Assembly (NCBI RefSeq): GCF_003719295.1
Contig: NZ_RFLW01000005.1
Location: forward strand, 121,216-185,215
Source of the DNA: Haliea alexandrii
GTDB taxonomy: Bacteria; Pseudomonadota; Gammaproteobacteria; Pseudomonadales; Halieaceae
DNA: 64,000 nucleotides
Reading direction: 5' to 3'
Part shown: positions 56,061-64,000 of the stretch, piece after piece
How positions within the stretch are numbered: the stretch's first letter is position 1
Layout of the letters: each line of letters starts with the position of its first letter
Translations under genes and position numbers: made by a program
Notes under the pieces: model-generated
Told to the model about the DNA's origin: nothing
The model's input: only the letters and a program-made list of their open reading frames with translations
The model's database searches: none

Positions 56061-56866
56061 GCCCGCGGCAGCCGGACCTTGGCCGTCTGGCGGCTGATGG
56101 CCACCAGGTTGCCGGTGCTATCCCAATACTCGCCATCTTCCTCGATCACGCCGGACGTGAGGTGTTTGGAGAACAAACGCGCCTGCAGGGGGCCAGGCGC
56201 CGGTAATCCGCGCAGCTGTACGGTCAACTCCACCGTGGGCACCCAACCCACTACACCCAGCACATCGAATACGGGGGGCGGAAAAGCATCCGCGAACATA
56301 AGCAGGGCGATGGCATCAGGTGCGGCGCCATCCGCGTGCTGTACCCAGCCGCGAAATTCGCCGCTGCCGCTGGGCTCGCCGCCACGGAACACGGCTGCCT
56401 CCTCCACCAGACGAATGTCGACTCGCTGCCTGAACTCCAGGCCACTGTCGCCGCCGCTCACACACTCCTCCCAGGCCGGAAAATGGGGTCGAGCCTGCCC
56501 TGACCAGCTCGGGCCCTGCAAGCGTGCCAGCGTGGTGTAGGCCGCAGTCACCACCATCTTCAACTCACCGTCCTGATACACCCTCGCGCTGGCATGGCTG
56601 GTATTGCCGCCTGCGCGCAGCAGCTCGACGCGGCACTCGACCGGCCCCAGCGTGGTGGGCGCCAGATAGAACGCGTTGACAGCCAGCGGATCCTTGTGCG
56701 GCAGCGCTTCGCTCAGCGCCCTGCCGGCAATGGCCAGCACATACCCGCCATTGGGCACCGCGCCGATGCGCCAGCCAGCATGCAACTCTGCCGTCCACAG
56801 ATTCTCGCCGCGCCGTTGCACGGCGGTTTCCAGGGCAAACTGGCTGGGCGTGACAGGCTCTGACAT
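56054..56866 (-). CDS. acyl-CoA thioesterase family protein (TesB-like double hotdog)
   Basis: The 270-residue protein has a two-hotdog layout: WRIGAVPNGGYVLAIAGRALSEALPHKDPLAVNAFYLAPT at the N-terminal half (quoted in part here: PNGGYVLAIAGRA), and a C-terminal half with VPTVELTVQLRGLPAPG and SKHLTSGVIEEDGEYWDSTGNLVAISRQ (in part: EDGEYWDSTGNLV). It matches the TesB-like/'thioesterase family' of actinobacteria and Gammaproteobacteria. ATG 56864-56866 has GGAG five bases upstream; an ATG at 56902 is less likely. The acyl chain preference is unknown. Confidence 0.85.
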   Translation of the reverse strand: MSEPVTPSQFALETAVQRRGENLWTAELHAGWRIGAVPNGGYVLAIAGRALSEALPHKDPLAVNAFYLAPTTLGPVECRVELLRAGGNTSHASARVYQDGELKMVVTAAYTTLARLQGPSWSGQARPHFPAWEECVSGGDSGLEFRQRVDIRLVEEAAVFRGGEPSGSGEFRGWVQHADGAAPDAIALLMFADAFPPPVFDVLGVVGWVPTVELTVQLRGLPAPGPLQARLFSKHLTSGVIEEDGEYWDSTGNLVAISRQTAKVRLPRAQ

Positions 56867-56922
56867 GACGGCTCCGGAATCGGGTGGAAAGAAATGCGCC
56901 AAAACAGGCGCAGCCGCGTATT

Positions 56923-56952
56923 TTGTGTGTGGCTGGCGTAAATGTATATACT
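56923..56952 (+). promoter_or_regulatory. weak putative promoter of the envelope cluster
   Basis: TTGTGT, 18-bp spacer, TATACT (5 of 6 to -10) in the 148-bp gap between the thioesterase and the first gene of the cluster. The -35 is poor. This is the only AT-rich patch in the gap. Confidence 0.35.
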
Positions 56953-57014
56953 TGAACGGTGCTGTTCGCTTTTACCGGGCTCGAACAAGCGCTTTCGCGA
57001 TGGTGATCGATGCC

Positions 57015-58271
57015 ATGAAAGGACTGTATTTTGCGGCGCTCCTGTTGGCAGGTGCGCTCGGCGCGAACCAGGGGTTCGCTGACACACTACCCGCGGCGCC
57101 TACCGAAGACACTGCGACAGATGATGCGGCCCAAGCGTCTGTCGCCAGCCACGACATAGGCGCCCCGGCACAACGGCGCGCGCTGCAGGAAGCCATCACC
57201 GACCTCGAAAGCGAGTACGGCGCCTACAGCCCGGTGCTGCCCGAGCGGCTCCTGAGCCTGGGGCTGGCCCTGCAGTCGGAGGGGCGCCACGCCGAAGCCG
57301 CCGCAGTATTCAAGCGCGGCACCCACCTGGCCCGGGTGAGCACCGGCCTCTACAGCCTCGACCAACTGCCCCTGTTGGAGTCCGAAATCGCCAGCCTGCA
57401 GGCCCTGGGGGACTATCGGGCCGTCGATGATCGGCAGCGCTACCTGTACCGTGTGCAAAGCAAAGCTCCGCTCTCTTCTGCGCAGCGCGTGCGGGCTTAC
57501 GTACACCAAGCCGACTGGCAGCGACAGGCCTTCCTGCTGAACATGGATGAGGAGCCGGGCTTACGCCTGCTGCAGATGTGGGAGTACTACCGGCTGGCGC
57601 TGACTGAAGTGCTTGAACAGAGCGGCGATAACTCCCGCGACCTGTTGCCCCCCCTGTACGGCATGCTGCAGGCGCAGTACCTGATTGCCGGGTATCGCTG
57701 GCCCGATAGCGGAGACAACACGGGCAATGGCTTCACCAGCAACAACCTGCGCCCGCTGGGCAACAGCTACCTGAGAGACAACTTCAACAAGGGCCGGGCG
57801 GTACTGCAGGCGATTTACGATCTCGAACAGCTACACGGCAGCGCCGACCCCGAGGCAGCGGCGCGCGCGCAGACCCTCATGGGTGACTGGTTGCTGTGGC
57901 ACGGTGACAGTGAAGGTGCCATGGCGGAGTATGCAAAGGTGCTCGCGGAACTTGCGGACGATGCCGCTGCCCAAGCCTTGTACAACGAGCTCTTTGCCGA
58001 GCCTGTGCCGCTGCCGGCCCTGGACGGCCTTGATGTACACGGGCCTCTCGCAGTGGAGGGGGATGGGGATATACTACTGGGGTTTAACGTCGCGGCCGAC
58101 GGCAAGGTCTCCGACCTGCAACGACTGGATGACTCCGGTACGGCGAACGGGCTCGCCAATCGGCTCATGCGCAGCTTGCGCAACACCCCGTTCCGACCGC
58201 GATTCGACCTCGCTTCCGGCACGCCGGTCGCCACCGACAACCTGGTTATGGCCTATGACAGTACACGCTGA
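57015..58271 (+). CDS. exported TPR-like protein with TonB-like C-terminal domain
   Basis: The 418-residue protein has a signal peptide (MKGLYFAALLLAGALGANQG, cleavage near GFA-DT). Helical repeats follow (PERLLSLGLALQSEGRHAEAAAVFKRG and GDWLLWHGDSEGAMAEYAKVLAELA, quoted in parts). The last 95 residues read like a TonB C-terminal domain: GDILLGFNVAADGKVSDL, NRLMRSLRNTPFRPRFDLASGTPV. It lacks the N-terminal TM and Pro-rich span of real TonB, so it is not an energy transducer. It is the first gene of the cluster, and its end overlaps the next gene by 17 bp. ATG 57000 is an alternative start. Function unknown. Confidence 0.78.
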   Translation: MKGLYFAALLLAGALGANQGFADTLPAAPTEDTATDDAAQASVASHDIGAPAQRRALQEAITDLESEYGAYSPVLPERLLSLGLALQSEGRHAEAAAVFKRGTHLARVSTGLYSLDQLPLLESEIASLQALGDYRAVDDRQRYLYRVQSKAPLSSAQRVRAYVHQADWQRQAFLLNMDEEPGLRLLQMWEYYRLALTEVLEQSGDNSRDLLPPLYGMLQAQYLIAGYRWPDSGDNTGNGFTSNNLRPLGNSYLRDNFNKGRAVLQAIYDLEQLHGSADPEAAARAQTLMGDWLLWHGDSEGAMAEYAKVLAELADDAAAQALYNELFAEPVPLPALDGLDVHGPLAVEGDGDILLGFNVAADGKVSDLQRLDDSGTANGLANRLMRSLRNTPFRPRFDLASGTPVATDNLVMAYDSTR

Positions 58272-59349
58272 AACATCAAATGCACTGACCCTGCTGCGCA
58301 GCGCGGGCTGCGCTGCATTGTGCCTGATGCTGGCGGGCTGCCCCAGTGCCAGCAACCCCACTCAGCCGTCCTCGTCACCCAGCACACCCTCCGCGTCGTC
58401 CAGCAGCAGCCCGAGCGCATCGTCTTCCAGCTCATCGTCCTCCAGCAATAGCCCGAGCTCTCCCACCAGCGGCAGCAGCGCATCAATGCCCTCAACAGCG
58501 GGTGGCTCACCCGGCAGCAGCGCGGGCACCCCCGACACAGGTGCGTCCGGAGCCCGGGACACTGCGCAGGCCGGTGGGGTCACGCAGCCGACACCCGCAT
58601 CCGCTACAGCTAGCGACCAGGGTACAGGCGGCGATCAGGGCACAGCCAATGCGAGCGCCGGCGACCCCGCAGGCGGCGGGCAACCGGCGGGTGAACCGGG
58701 CTTTGAAGCCAGCGCCGGCAGTACCGCCCTGCCCGACATGCGCGACAACCCAACGCTGGACCCCGGCACCCTCGCCGCTCTCGAAGCGGCCATGGAAGCC
58801 GCCGCGAAGGGCGGCAATGCAGGCACGGGGGAAGGCGCCGGCACCGCCAACGACGCAGGTGCAGCGTCGGGAGCAGGGCCGGGTGACACCCCAGGTCGCT
58901 TGCCAGGCAATGGCGGTGCCGGCACCGGGCCACTGACCCCGGCGGAACAAGTGGCCATTCTCGATGCGCGGCTGGAAGCCGGTGCGGGCGATTTCGACAC
59001 CATGATTCTTGAAGAGCAGGCCCGCCAGCGCAGCGCGCGCCGCGCCAGCAGTGACGATGTACCCGCCTCAGACTCCGCGGGTGGCGCCCCGGCCGGTGGC
59101 CGCGAGGGGCCCTACGGCGAGGATATCACCGTGGCCGGCGCCGGCGGCGGGCGTGGCAGCGTCAACACACCCGGGCGCCCGCCCCCCCCCAATACGGCCC
59201 GCTACCCGGCACCTGACGACATACCCAGCGGCAACGACGACGATGTCGTCGCCCGGCAGCTGCGCGAAGCGGCCATGCGTGAGCCCGACCCCGCAGTACG
59301 CGAAAAGCTCTGGGATGAATACCGCAAATATAAGGGACTCACTCCATGA
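58255..59349 (+). CDS. Ser/Gly/Pro-rich lipoprotein of unknown function
   Basis: The 364-residue protein has a lipobox LAGC about 27 residues in. About 35 residues that are mainly Ser and Pro follow, then a long Gly/Ala/Thr-rich region with low complexity. The more structured end holds PLTPAEQVAILDARLEAGAG and a charged C-terminal helix (VARQLREAAMREPDPAVREKLWDEYRKY, in parts). It has a nine-C homopolymer (59182-59190) coding Pro-Pro-Pro. It overlaps the preceding gene by 17 bp and the next by 4 bp. Probably outer-membrane anchored, with the flexible stretch as a stalk. No family recognised. Confidence 0.72.
   Translation: MTVHAETSNALTLLRSAGCAALCLMLAGCPSASNPTQPSSSPSTPSASSSSSPSASSSSSSSSSNSPSSPTSGSSASMPSTAGGSPGSSAGTPDTGASGARDTAQAGGVTQPTPASATASDQGTGGDQGTANASAGDPAGGGQPAGEPGFEASAGSTALPDMRDNPTLDPGTLAALEAAMEAAAKGGNAGTGEGAGTANDAGAASGAGPGDTPGRLPGNGGAGTGPLTPAEQVAILDARLEAGAGDFDTMILEEQARQRSARRASSDDVPASDSAGGAPAGGREGPYGEDITVAGAGGGRGSVNTPGRPPPPNTARYPAPDDIPSGNDDDVVARQLREAAMREPDPAVREKLWDEYRKYKGLTP
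59182..59190. repeat. nine-C homopolymer in lipoprotein gene
   Basis: Nine consecutive C within the coding frame of the Ser-rich lipoprotein (Arg-Pro-Pro-Pro-Pro). Homopolymers of this length in surface protein genes can slip during replication and switch the frame. Confidence 0.85.
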
Positions 59350-60539
59350 CCACCGCCCGGCTTGCGCTTGCTGCGCTGCTGCTGGTCACGCTGACCGCCT
59401 GCGTCAACCAGACCGTCAAAACCTCGGCGGTGCCGCCTCTGGAGCGCCCACCCCAGGCCGCGCCCGAGACGGCGCTACTGGACGTTGGCGTACTGGTGTT
59501 TGATCCCGGCCTTGACGAATATGACGAGGATCAGCAAATCTACCCCGAGGTGCGCAAGGCGGAAGCGCGCTTTATGCCCCGGCTGCTCGCCGAGGCCATG
59601 CAAAACAGCGGTGCCTGGGGTGCAGTGCGCGTCATTCCCTCCGACCGTCAGACCGTTGACCTGCTGGTCCGGGGGCGCATTGTGCACTCGGACGGTGAAA
59701 CCCTCGAGCTGCACATCGTCGCACGCGATGCGCGTGGTGCCGAATGGCTGGACAAGACCTACGAGGCCAACGCCAGCAAATACGCCTACACGCCGTCAAC
59801 GCGCAACAGCTACGACCCGTTCCAGGCGATTTACCACATGATCGCCAATGACCTTGTGCGCCGGCAGGAAACCCTCACCCTCACTCAACGGGAGGATATT
59901 CGCCTGATTACCGAGCTGCAGTTCGCCCGCAGCTTCTCTCCCGAGGCATTCGACGGCTACCTCACGGAGAACCGCAAGGGTGTCATGGAGGTACGCCGCC
60001 TGCCCGCAGAAGGCGACCCCATGCTGGAGCGTATTCGCAGCATCCGCGAGCGCGACCAGCTGTTCGTCGACACACTACAGGAGCACTACGGCTACTTCAG
60101 CGGCGAAATGCAGGTGCCCTATCAGGAGTGGCGCAAGATGAGCTACGAAGAGGCCATCGCGCTGCAGGAATTGCAGGCTGAGAGCCGGCGCAACCTGATC
60201 GCCGGCGGCGCGGCGATCCTTGCCGGCATTTATGCCGCAGGCAGCAGTGAACGTTCCAGCAGGGCCGCCGGCAACGTCGCCATCATCGGCGGGGGTTACC
60301 TGCTCAAGAGCGGCCTGGAAAAACGCGCCGAGGCACAGATTCACGTCGCTGCCCTGGAAGAGCTGGGCATGTCGCTGGAAGCGGAAATTACGCCGCAAGT
60401 GATTGAACTGGAAGACCGCACTGTCATGCTCAGTGGCAACGTTGAAGAACAATACGCCCAGTGGCGCGAACTGCTGGCGGACATCTACCAGGCCGAAGTC
60501 GGTCTGCTGGAACCCCTTCCAACCGTCGACAACCCCTGA
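59346..60539 (+). CDS. lipoprotein of unknown function, CsgG-like region possible
   Basis: The 397-residue protein has a lipobox LTAC at about residue 19. A soluble N-terminal domain follows (ALLDVGVLVFDPGL, PRLLAEAMQNSGAWGAVRVIP, VDLLVRGRIVHSDGETLELH) that recalls CsgG/CurK-style outer-membrane lipoproteins in shape, which is weak evidence. Then comes a Gly-rich hydrophobic stretch (LIAGGAAILAGIYAAGSS) and a helical end with QIHVAALEELGMSLEAEI. ATG 59346 overlaps the upstream stop by 4 bp. The coupled translation ties it to the cluster. Function is unknown. Confidence 0.72.
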   Translation: MTTARLALAALLLVTLTACVNQTVKTSAVPPLERPPQAAPETALLDVGVLVFDPGLDEYDEDQQIYPEVRKAEARFMPRLLAEAMQNSGAWGAVRVIPSDRQTVDLLVRGRIVHSDGETLELHIVARDARGAEWLDKTYEANASKYAYTPSTRNSYDPFQAIYHMIANDLVRRQETLTLTQREDIRLITELQFARSFSPEAFDGYLTENRKGVMEVRRLPAEGDPMLERIRSIRERDQLFVDTLQEHYGYFSGEMQVPYQEWRKMSYEEAIALQELQAESRRNLIAGGAAILAGIYAAGSSERSSRAAGNVAIIGGGYLLKSGLEKRAEAQIHVAALEELGMSLEAEITPQVIELEDRTVMLSGNVEEQYAQWRELLADIYQAEVGLLEPLPTVDNP

Positions 60540-60573
60540 TCCAGGGACCAGCCGCCACAAGGCCCATAGCCGC

Positions 60574-62100
60574 ATGACCAGCCCCAACGAGCCCGTTCAA
60601 CCCACACCCTTCAGTGTTGCCCAACCGGTCGCCAGTGAGGTGAAAAACAGTGGGCAGACCAGCAGCCAGTCGCGCTGGCTGATTCCGGCCCTGCTGTTTC
60701 TGGTGGCCTGTGCGCTGGCCGTGGTGTTTTGGCTGCCCTCCCAGCTTGGCCGCGAGCCGGGAGCTCCAGCTGCGCCTGTCCAGAGTTCGTCCGACACGGT
60801 CGACCAGGTGCCTGCTATGCCCGCAGCAGATTCCACAGAGCCTGCCGCCAGCCCCTGGTCAGACGCGCAACAGGCGCGCCTGCGCACGGCGGCGCAGGAT
60901 GTGTTGGCGCAGCTGGTGGAGCTGCAATTTGCGCTGGAGGAGCGTGGTGCCGACGTCTGGGCCGGTGCTGAGCTGGAGACTGCAAAAGCGGCGGCTGGCC
61001 GCGGCGATGCGCTCTATCAGGCGCGCGAGTTTGTTGCCGCCACCGAGGCCTACCGCGACAGCCTCACACAGCTGCAGGCAATCGAGGCGAATATCCCCGC
61101 GGTGCTGCAAAACGCACTGGACTCTGCAACCGCGGCACTGGAAAAAGGGGATGCACAAGGGCTGGAGCCGGCGCTGGCCACGGCGACGCTGCTCGCACCC
61201 GACGAACCCACCCTGGCGCAACTGCGCGAGCGTGCCGCGGCCATGGCCCCGCTACAGGCCGCGCTGGACCAGGCAGAGGCCCTGGAAAGCGCCGGTGACC
61301 TCGCCGGCGCCGAGACGGCCCTGCAGACGGCAATCCAGCTCGACCCCGCCAGTCAGCGAGCCGCTCGCGCCCTCACGCGCGTGCAGGCAGCCCATGCGGC
61401 CCAACGCTACCAACGCGCCATGAGCGAAGGCTATAGCGCCCTCGACGAGGGTCGCTTTGATGCCGCCGCCAGCGCTTTTGCCAGCGCACGCAAATTGCAG
61501 CCAGACAACCCGGAGATTGATGCTGCGGTGACCGAATTGCGCAGCACACAAAGTGCGGCCCGGTTGCGCGCCCTGCAACGCACCGCGCGTGACCTTGAGG
61601 CAAAAGAGGCCTGGGGCGATGCCGTGGCCAGCTATGAAGAGGCGCTTGCGGTGGACGCGACCCTGGTGTTTGCACAGGAGGGTCTGGCACGTGCGCAACC
61701 GCGGGCACGCCTGGACAGTCAACTGCGCGAGGCGCTGGCCGCACCGGAGCGGCTGGCAGACCCCGCCGTTGCCAAAAATCTGGAGCAGTTACTGAGCGAA
61801 GCGCGCGGGGTGACTCCGGCAGGGGACACACTCGCGCAGCAGATCGGGCAACTGGCGCAGCTTCTGGAACAGGCCAACACACCGGTCACGGTCACGCTGC
61901 GCTCGGACCAGCTTACCGCCGTGCTGGTACAACGGGTCGCCAGACTGGGCCAGTTTTCTGAACAGCGCCTGACGTTGCGTCCGGGCGAATACACCGCGGT
62001 GGGCACGCGGGAGGGCTACCGCGATGTCAGGGAAACCTTCACCGTGTCCGCCGACCAGGCACCAGCTCCCATTTTCATCGCCTGCACGGACCCGGTTTGA
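60574..62100 (+). CDS. membrane-anchored TPR-like protein
   Basis: The 508-residue protein has a short cytoplasmic N-terminus, one TM (about residues 33-53, LIPALLFLVACALAVVFWLP) and a long Ala-rich helical region. TPR-like units include ALYQAREFVAATEAYRDSLTQLQ, ESAGDLAGAETALQTAIQLDP and YSALDEGRFDAAASAFASARKLQPDNPEI (quoted in parts). The C-terminal 80 residues look like a PEGA-type beta domain (VTVTLRSDQLTAVLVQRVARLGQF, LRPGEYTAVGTREGYRDV). ATG 60574 starts before the TM. It is followed directly by the PEGA/FGE-like gene and shares its topology. Confidence 0.78.
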   Translation: MTSPNEPVQPTPFSVAQPVASEVKNSGQTSSQSRWLIPALLFLVACALAVVFWLPSQLGREPGAPAAPVQSSSDTVDQVPAMPAADSTEPAASPWSDAQQARLRTAAQDVLAQLVELQFALEERGADVWAGAELETAKAAAGRGDALYQAREFVAATEAYRDSLTQLQAIEANIPAVLQNALDSATAALEKGDAQGLEPALATATLLAPDEPTLAQLRERAAAMAPLQAALDQAEALESAGDLAGAETALQTAIQLDPASQRAARALTRVQAAHAAQRYQRAMSEGYSALDEGRFDAAASAFASARKLQPDNPEIDAAVTELRSTQSAARLRALQRTARDLEAKEAWGDAVASYEEALAVDATLVFAQEGLARAQPRARLDSQLREALAAPERLADPAVAKNLEQLLSEARGVTPAGDTLAQQIGQLAQLLEQANTPVTVTLRSDQLTAVLVQRVARLGQFSEQRLTLRPGEYTAVGTREGYRDVRETFTVSADQAPAPIFIACTDPV

Positions 62101-64000
62101 ATGAGCACTGAGCGCAAGCCCACACAAGCAATTGCCCCGAGCAGCTTCGAGCCACTCGATCAAGCGCAACCGCCCGCGGCGCGCCATGGACGCGGTTGGC
62201 GGCGCTGGCTTCTACCACTCGCCATCCTGCTGTTCGCACTGGTGATGGCATTCCTGTTCCTGGCGCGCTCGGTAGAGATCAGCACAGACACCACAACACC
62301 CGCAGACATCGACCTGAGCGGCTTCCACCTGCCGCTGGGCGGTCGCCTCCTGCTGCTGCCCGGGATTTACTCCCTGCAGATCGCCGCGCCGGGCTATGTC
62401 ACCCTGGAAACCGAGGTGGCCGTGAGTGAGGAGGCCAGCCAGCGTTTCCGCTACGAACTGCAGCCTGAACCCGGCATCGTGACCCTCCTCACACAGCCTG
62501 CTGGCGTAGCGGTCACCCTTGATAACGCCTATGCTGGCGAGGCCCCAATGAGCGCGCTGGAACTTGCCGCGGGCGTGCACGCGCTGGAACTGCGCCACCC
62601 GCGCTATCTGCCGCTGGATGTCACTCTGGAGGTCGCCGGCCGCGCACAGGAAGAGACGTTCACATTCAGCCTGTCCCCCGCCTGGGGCGTCGCCACCGTC
62701 AGCAGCGAGCCCGCAGGGGCAGATATTCTTGTCGATGGCGAGCCAGTCGCCACGACACCGGCCGCGGTGGAGTTGCTGCAGGGCGAGCGCCAGCTGCAGT
62801 TGCGCCTGCCCGGTTATGCGCCCTGGCAGCAAACGTTGATGGCGGAAGCCGGTAACGATATCGCCCTGGACACCGTGCAACTGCAGCCAGCTGCCGGGGT
62901 GCTTGAGGTCACCAGTACACCCAGCGGTGCCAACGTCACGCTGGATGGCGACTTTCAGGGCCAGACACCGGTGACTCTCAACCTGCTACCCGACACAGCG
63001 CAGCGGCTCATGTTGACGCGCCCGGGCTACCGGCGCCACAGCGAGACAGTGCAGCTGGCGGCTGGAGCCAGCGGGCGCAAGGCCATCACCCTGCAGGCCC
63101 AGTTGGGCGCCATCGATTTGCGGGTAAGTCCACCCGAGGCGGAGGTGCGTGTGAATGGGCGCCTGATCGGGCGCGGCAACCAGTCGCTGTCACTGCCCAC
63201 CGTCGAGCACCGGGTAGAGGTCAGCCTGGCCGGTCACCGCAGTGAGTCGCAGCGCATCACGCCGCGGCAAGGGTTGGAGCAGCGCTTCGAGGTGGCCCTG
63301 CAAACCGAACAGGAAGCCAGGGTGGCACAGGTGCAGCCTGAGGTGACCTCGGCCCTGGGGCAGACACTGCGCCTGTTCATCCCCGGCGAACACGGGCCCG
63401 ACAGCTTCACCCTGGGTGCCTCGCGGCGCGAGCCCGGCCGCCGCGCCAATGAAGTGCTGCGCCCCGTTACCCTGCGACGCATGTTCTACCTGCAGACAAC
63501 AGAAGTGACCAACGCCCAGTTCCGCCAGTTTCTGGCCAGCCACAATTCCGGGCAGATTGAGGGCAACAGCCTCAACCGTGAGCACCAGCCCGTCGCACAG
63601 GTAAGCTGGCAGCAGGCCGCCCAGTTCTGCAACTGGCTCAGCCAGCGCGAGGGTCTGCCCGCCTTCTACACCCAGAACCAGGGCATCGTGACCGGTTTCA
63701 ACCCCGCAGCCACCGGCTACCGCTTGCCGACAGAAGCGGAATGGGCCTGGGCCGCTCGGGTCAAGGGTGAAACGCGTCTCACCTTCCCCTGGGGCGAGAG
63801 CTTTCCCCCCACTGCCGTTGTCGAGAACTATGCAGACAGCAGCTCGGCCTACGTCACCGGCCGCACCATCAATGGCTACAACGACGGCCAGGTGGTGAGC
63901 GCCACCGTCGCCAGCTTTGCCGCCAACCATAACGGCCTGCACGACCTCGGCGGCAACGTGGCGGAGTGGGTGCACGACGTCTACCAGATCCCGGCCGCCA
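62101..64000 (+). CDS. membrane-anchored PEGA-repeat protein with C-terminal FGE/SUMF1-like domain, 3' end cut by window edge
   Basis: From ATG 62101 the frame is open to the window edge (633 codons). A 40-residue Pro-rich cytoplasmic tail and one TM (LLPLAILLFALVMAFLFLA) lead to at least four PEGA-like repeats (VTLLTQPAGVAVTLDNAYAG; SEPAGADILVDGEPV; TSTPSGANVTLDGDFQG; VSPPEAEVRVNGRLIG). A formylglycine-generating-enzyme (SUMF1) fold follows: YLQTTEVTNAQFRQF, PVAQVSWQQAAQFCNWLS, GYRLPTEAEWAWAAR, GLHDLGGNVAEWVHDVY. PEGA repeats are surface-domain folds; the FGE-like domain may be enzymatic or a binding module. The catalytic Cys region is beyond the window. It starts right at the stop of the TPR gene. 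Confidence 0.85.
   Translation, partial: MSTERKPTQAIAPSSFEPLDQAQPPAARHGRGWRRWLLPLAILLFALVMAFLFLARSVEISTDTTTPADIDLSGFHLPLGGRLLLLPGIYSLQIAAPGYVTLETEVAVSEEASQRFRYELQPEPGIVTLLTQPAGVAVTLDNAYAGEAPMSALELAAGVHALELRHPRYLPLDVTLEVAGRAQEETFTFSLSPAWGVATVSSEPAGADILVDGEPVATTPAAVELLQGERQLQLRLPGYAPWQQTLMAEAGNDIALDTVQLQPAAGVLEVTSTPSGANVTLDGDFQGQTPVTLNLLPDTAQRLMLTRPGYRRHSETVQLAAGASGRKAITLQAQLGAIDLRVSPPEAEVRVNGRLIGRGNQSLSLPTVEHRVEVSLAGHRSESQRITPRQGLEQRFEVALQTEQEARVAQVQPEVTSALGQTLRLFIPGEHGPDSFTLGASRREPGRRANEVLRPVTLRRMFYLQTTEVTNAQFRQFLASHNSGQIEGNSLNREHQPVAQVSWQQAAQFCNWLSQREGLPAFYTQNQGIVTGFNPAATGYRLPTEAEWAWAARVKGETRLTFPWGESFPPTAVVENYADSSSAYVTGRTINGYNDGQVVSATVASFAANHNGLHDLGGNVAEWVHDVYQIPAA

Noticed and set aside
57015-58271. 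First gene of the envelope cluster taken as a TonB energy transducer.
   Set aside because: No N-terminal membrane anchor and no Pro-rich spacer; the C-terminal likeness alone is not enough.

Overview
The window looks like chromosomal DNA from a high-GC marine gammaproteobacterium. The core gene order nnrD-tsaE-amiB-mutL-miaA-hfq-hflX-hflK-hflC-DUF2065-hisZ-purA is the usual gammaproteobacterial one. MutL carries an endonuclease-type motif, as in species that lack MutH. An exosortase-H-like signal, an Anbu proteasome homologue and the general protein make-up would fit Halieaceae/Cellvibrionales. The family placement is inference, not proof. I saw no phage, insertion sequence, CRISPR array, rRNA or tRNA.

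Layout. At 1-1201 (minus) are the first 208 codons of a CusC/TolC-type outer membrane channel and a CopL-like Cys/His-rich small protein, the start of a metal efflux operon that leaves the window on the left. At 1295-3709 are a FkbM methyltransferase, an exported protein with a mid-protein PTLS sorting-like signal, and a sterol-desaturase-family enzyme. At 3648-7857 (minus) is an RND pump operon. At 8063-14717 is a two-way cluster: Anbu, an AMP/thymidine phosphorylase and a PRPP-synthase-like protein on plus; a circularly permuted ATP-grasp protein, an alpha-E (DUF403) protein and a zinc metallopeptidase on minus. At 14860-20215 are a molybdopterin oxidoreductase, the LemA/M48 pair and a small AraC-type protein. 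At 20308-33183 (minus) is the core operon group listed above, with queG divergent from it.

From 33290 to 42063 are RNA and lipid housekeeping genes (queG, orn, rsgA, psd, PhoH-PIN ATPase, an RNase II-type exonuclease, asnS). From 42145 to 50094 is a mixed set (SYLF protein, SDR, PPOX flavoprotein, transglutaminase-like/TPR protein, cysH, nitronate monooxygenase, orphan ParA, iron alcohol dehydrogenase, FKBP isomerase). Between 50095 and 50779 there is no credible gene. Instead there is a G-rich tract and a 536-bp imperfect inverted repeat with well matched arms. From 50780 to 56866 are a Nudix hydrolase, cinA, a lipocalin-like protein, pdxH, a small unknown protein, ggt and a thioesterase.

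From 57015 to the right edge is a five-gene, same-strand, tightly packed cluster of envelope proteins: a secreted TPR protein with a TonB-like C-terminus, two lipoproteins, a membrane-anchored TPR protein, and a membrane-anchored PEGA-repeat protein ending in a formylglycine-generating-enzyme-like domain. I do not recognise this cluster as a described pathway. With the Anbu/ATP-grasp cluster and the inverted repeat, it is the best candidate here for undescribed biology.
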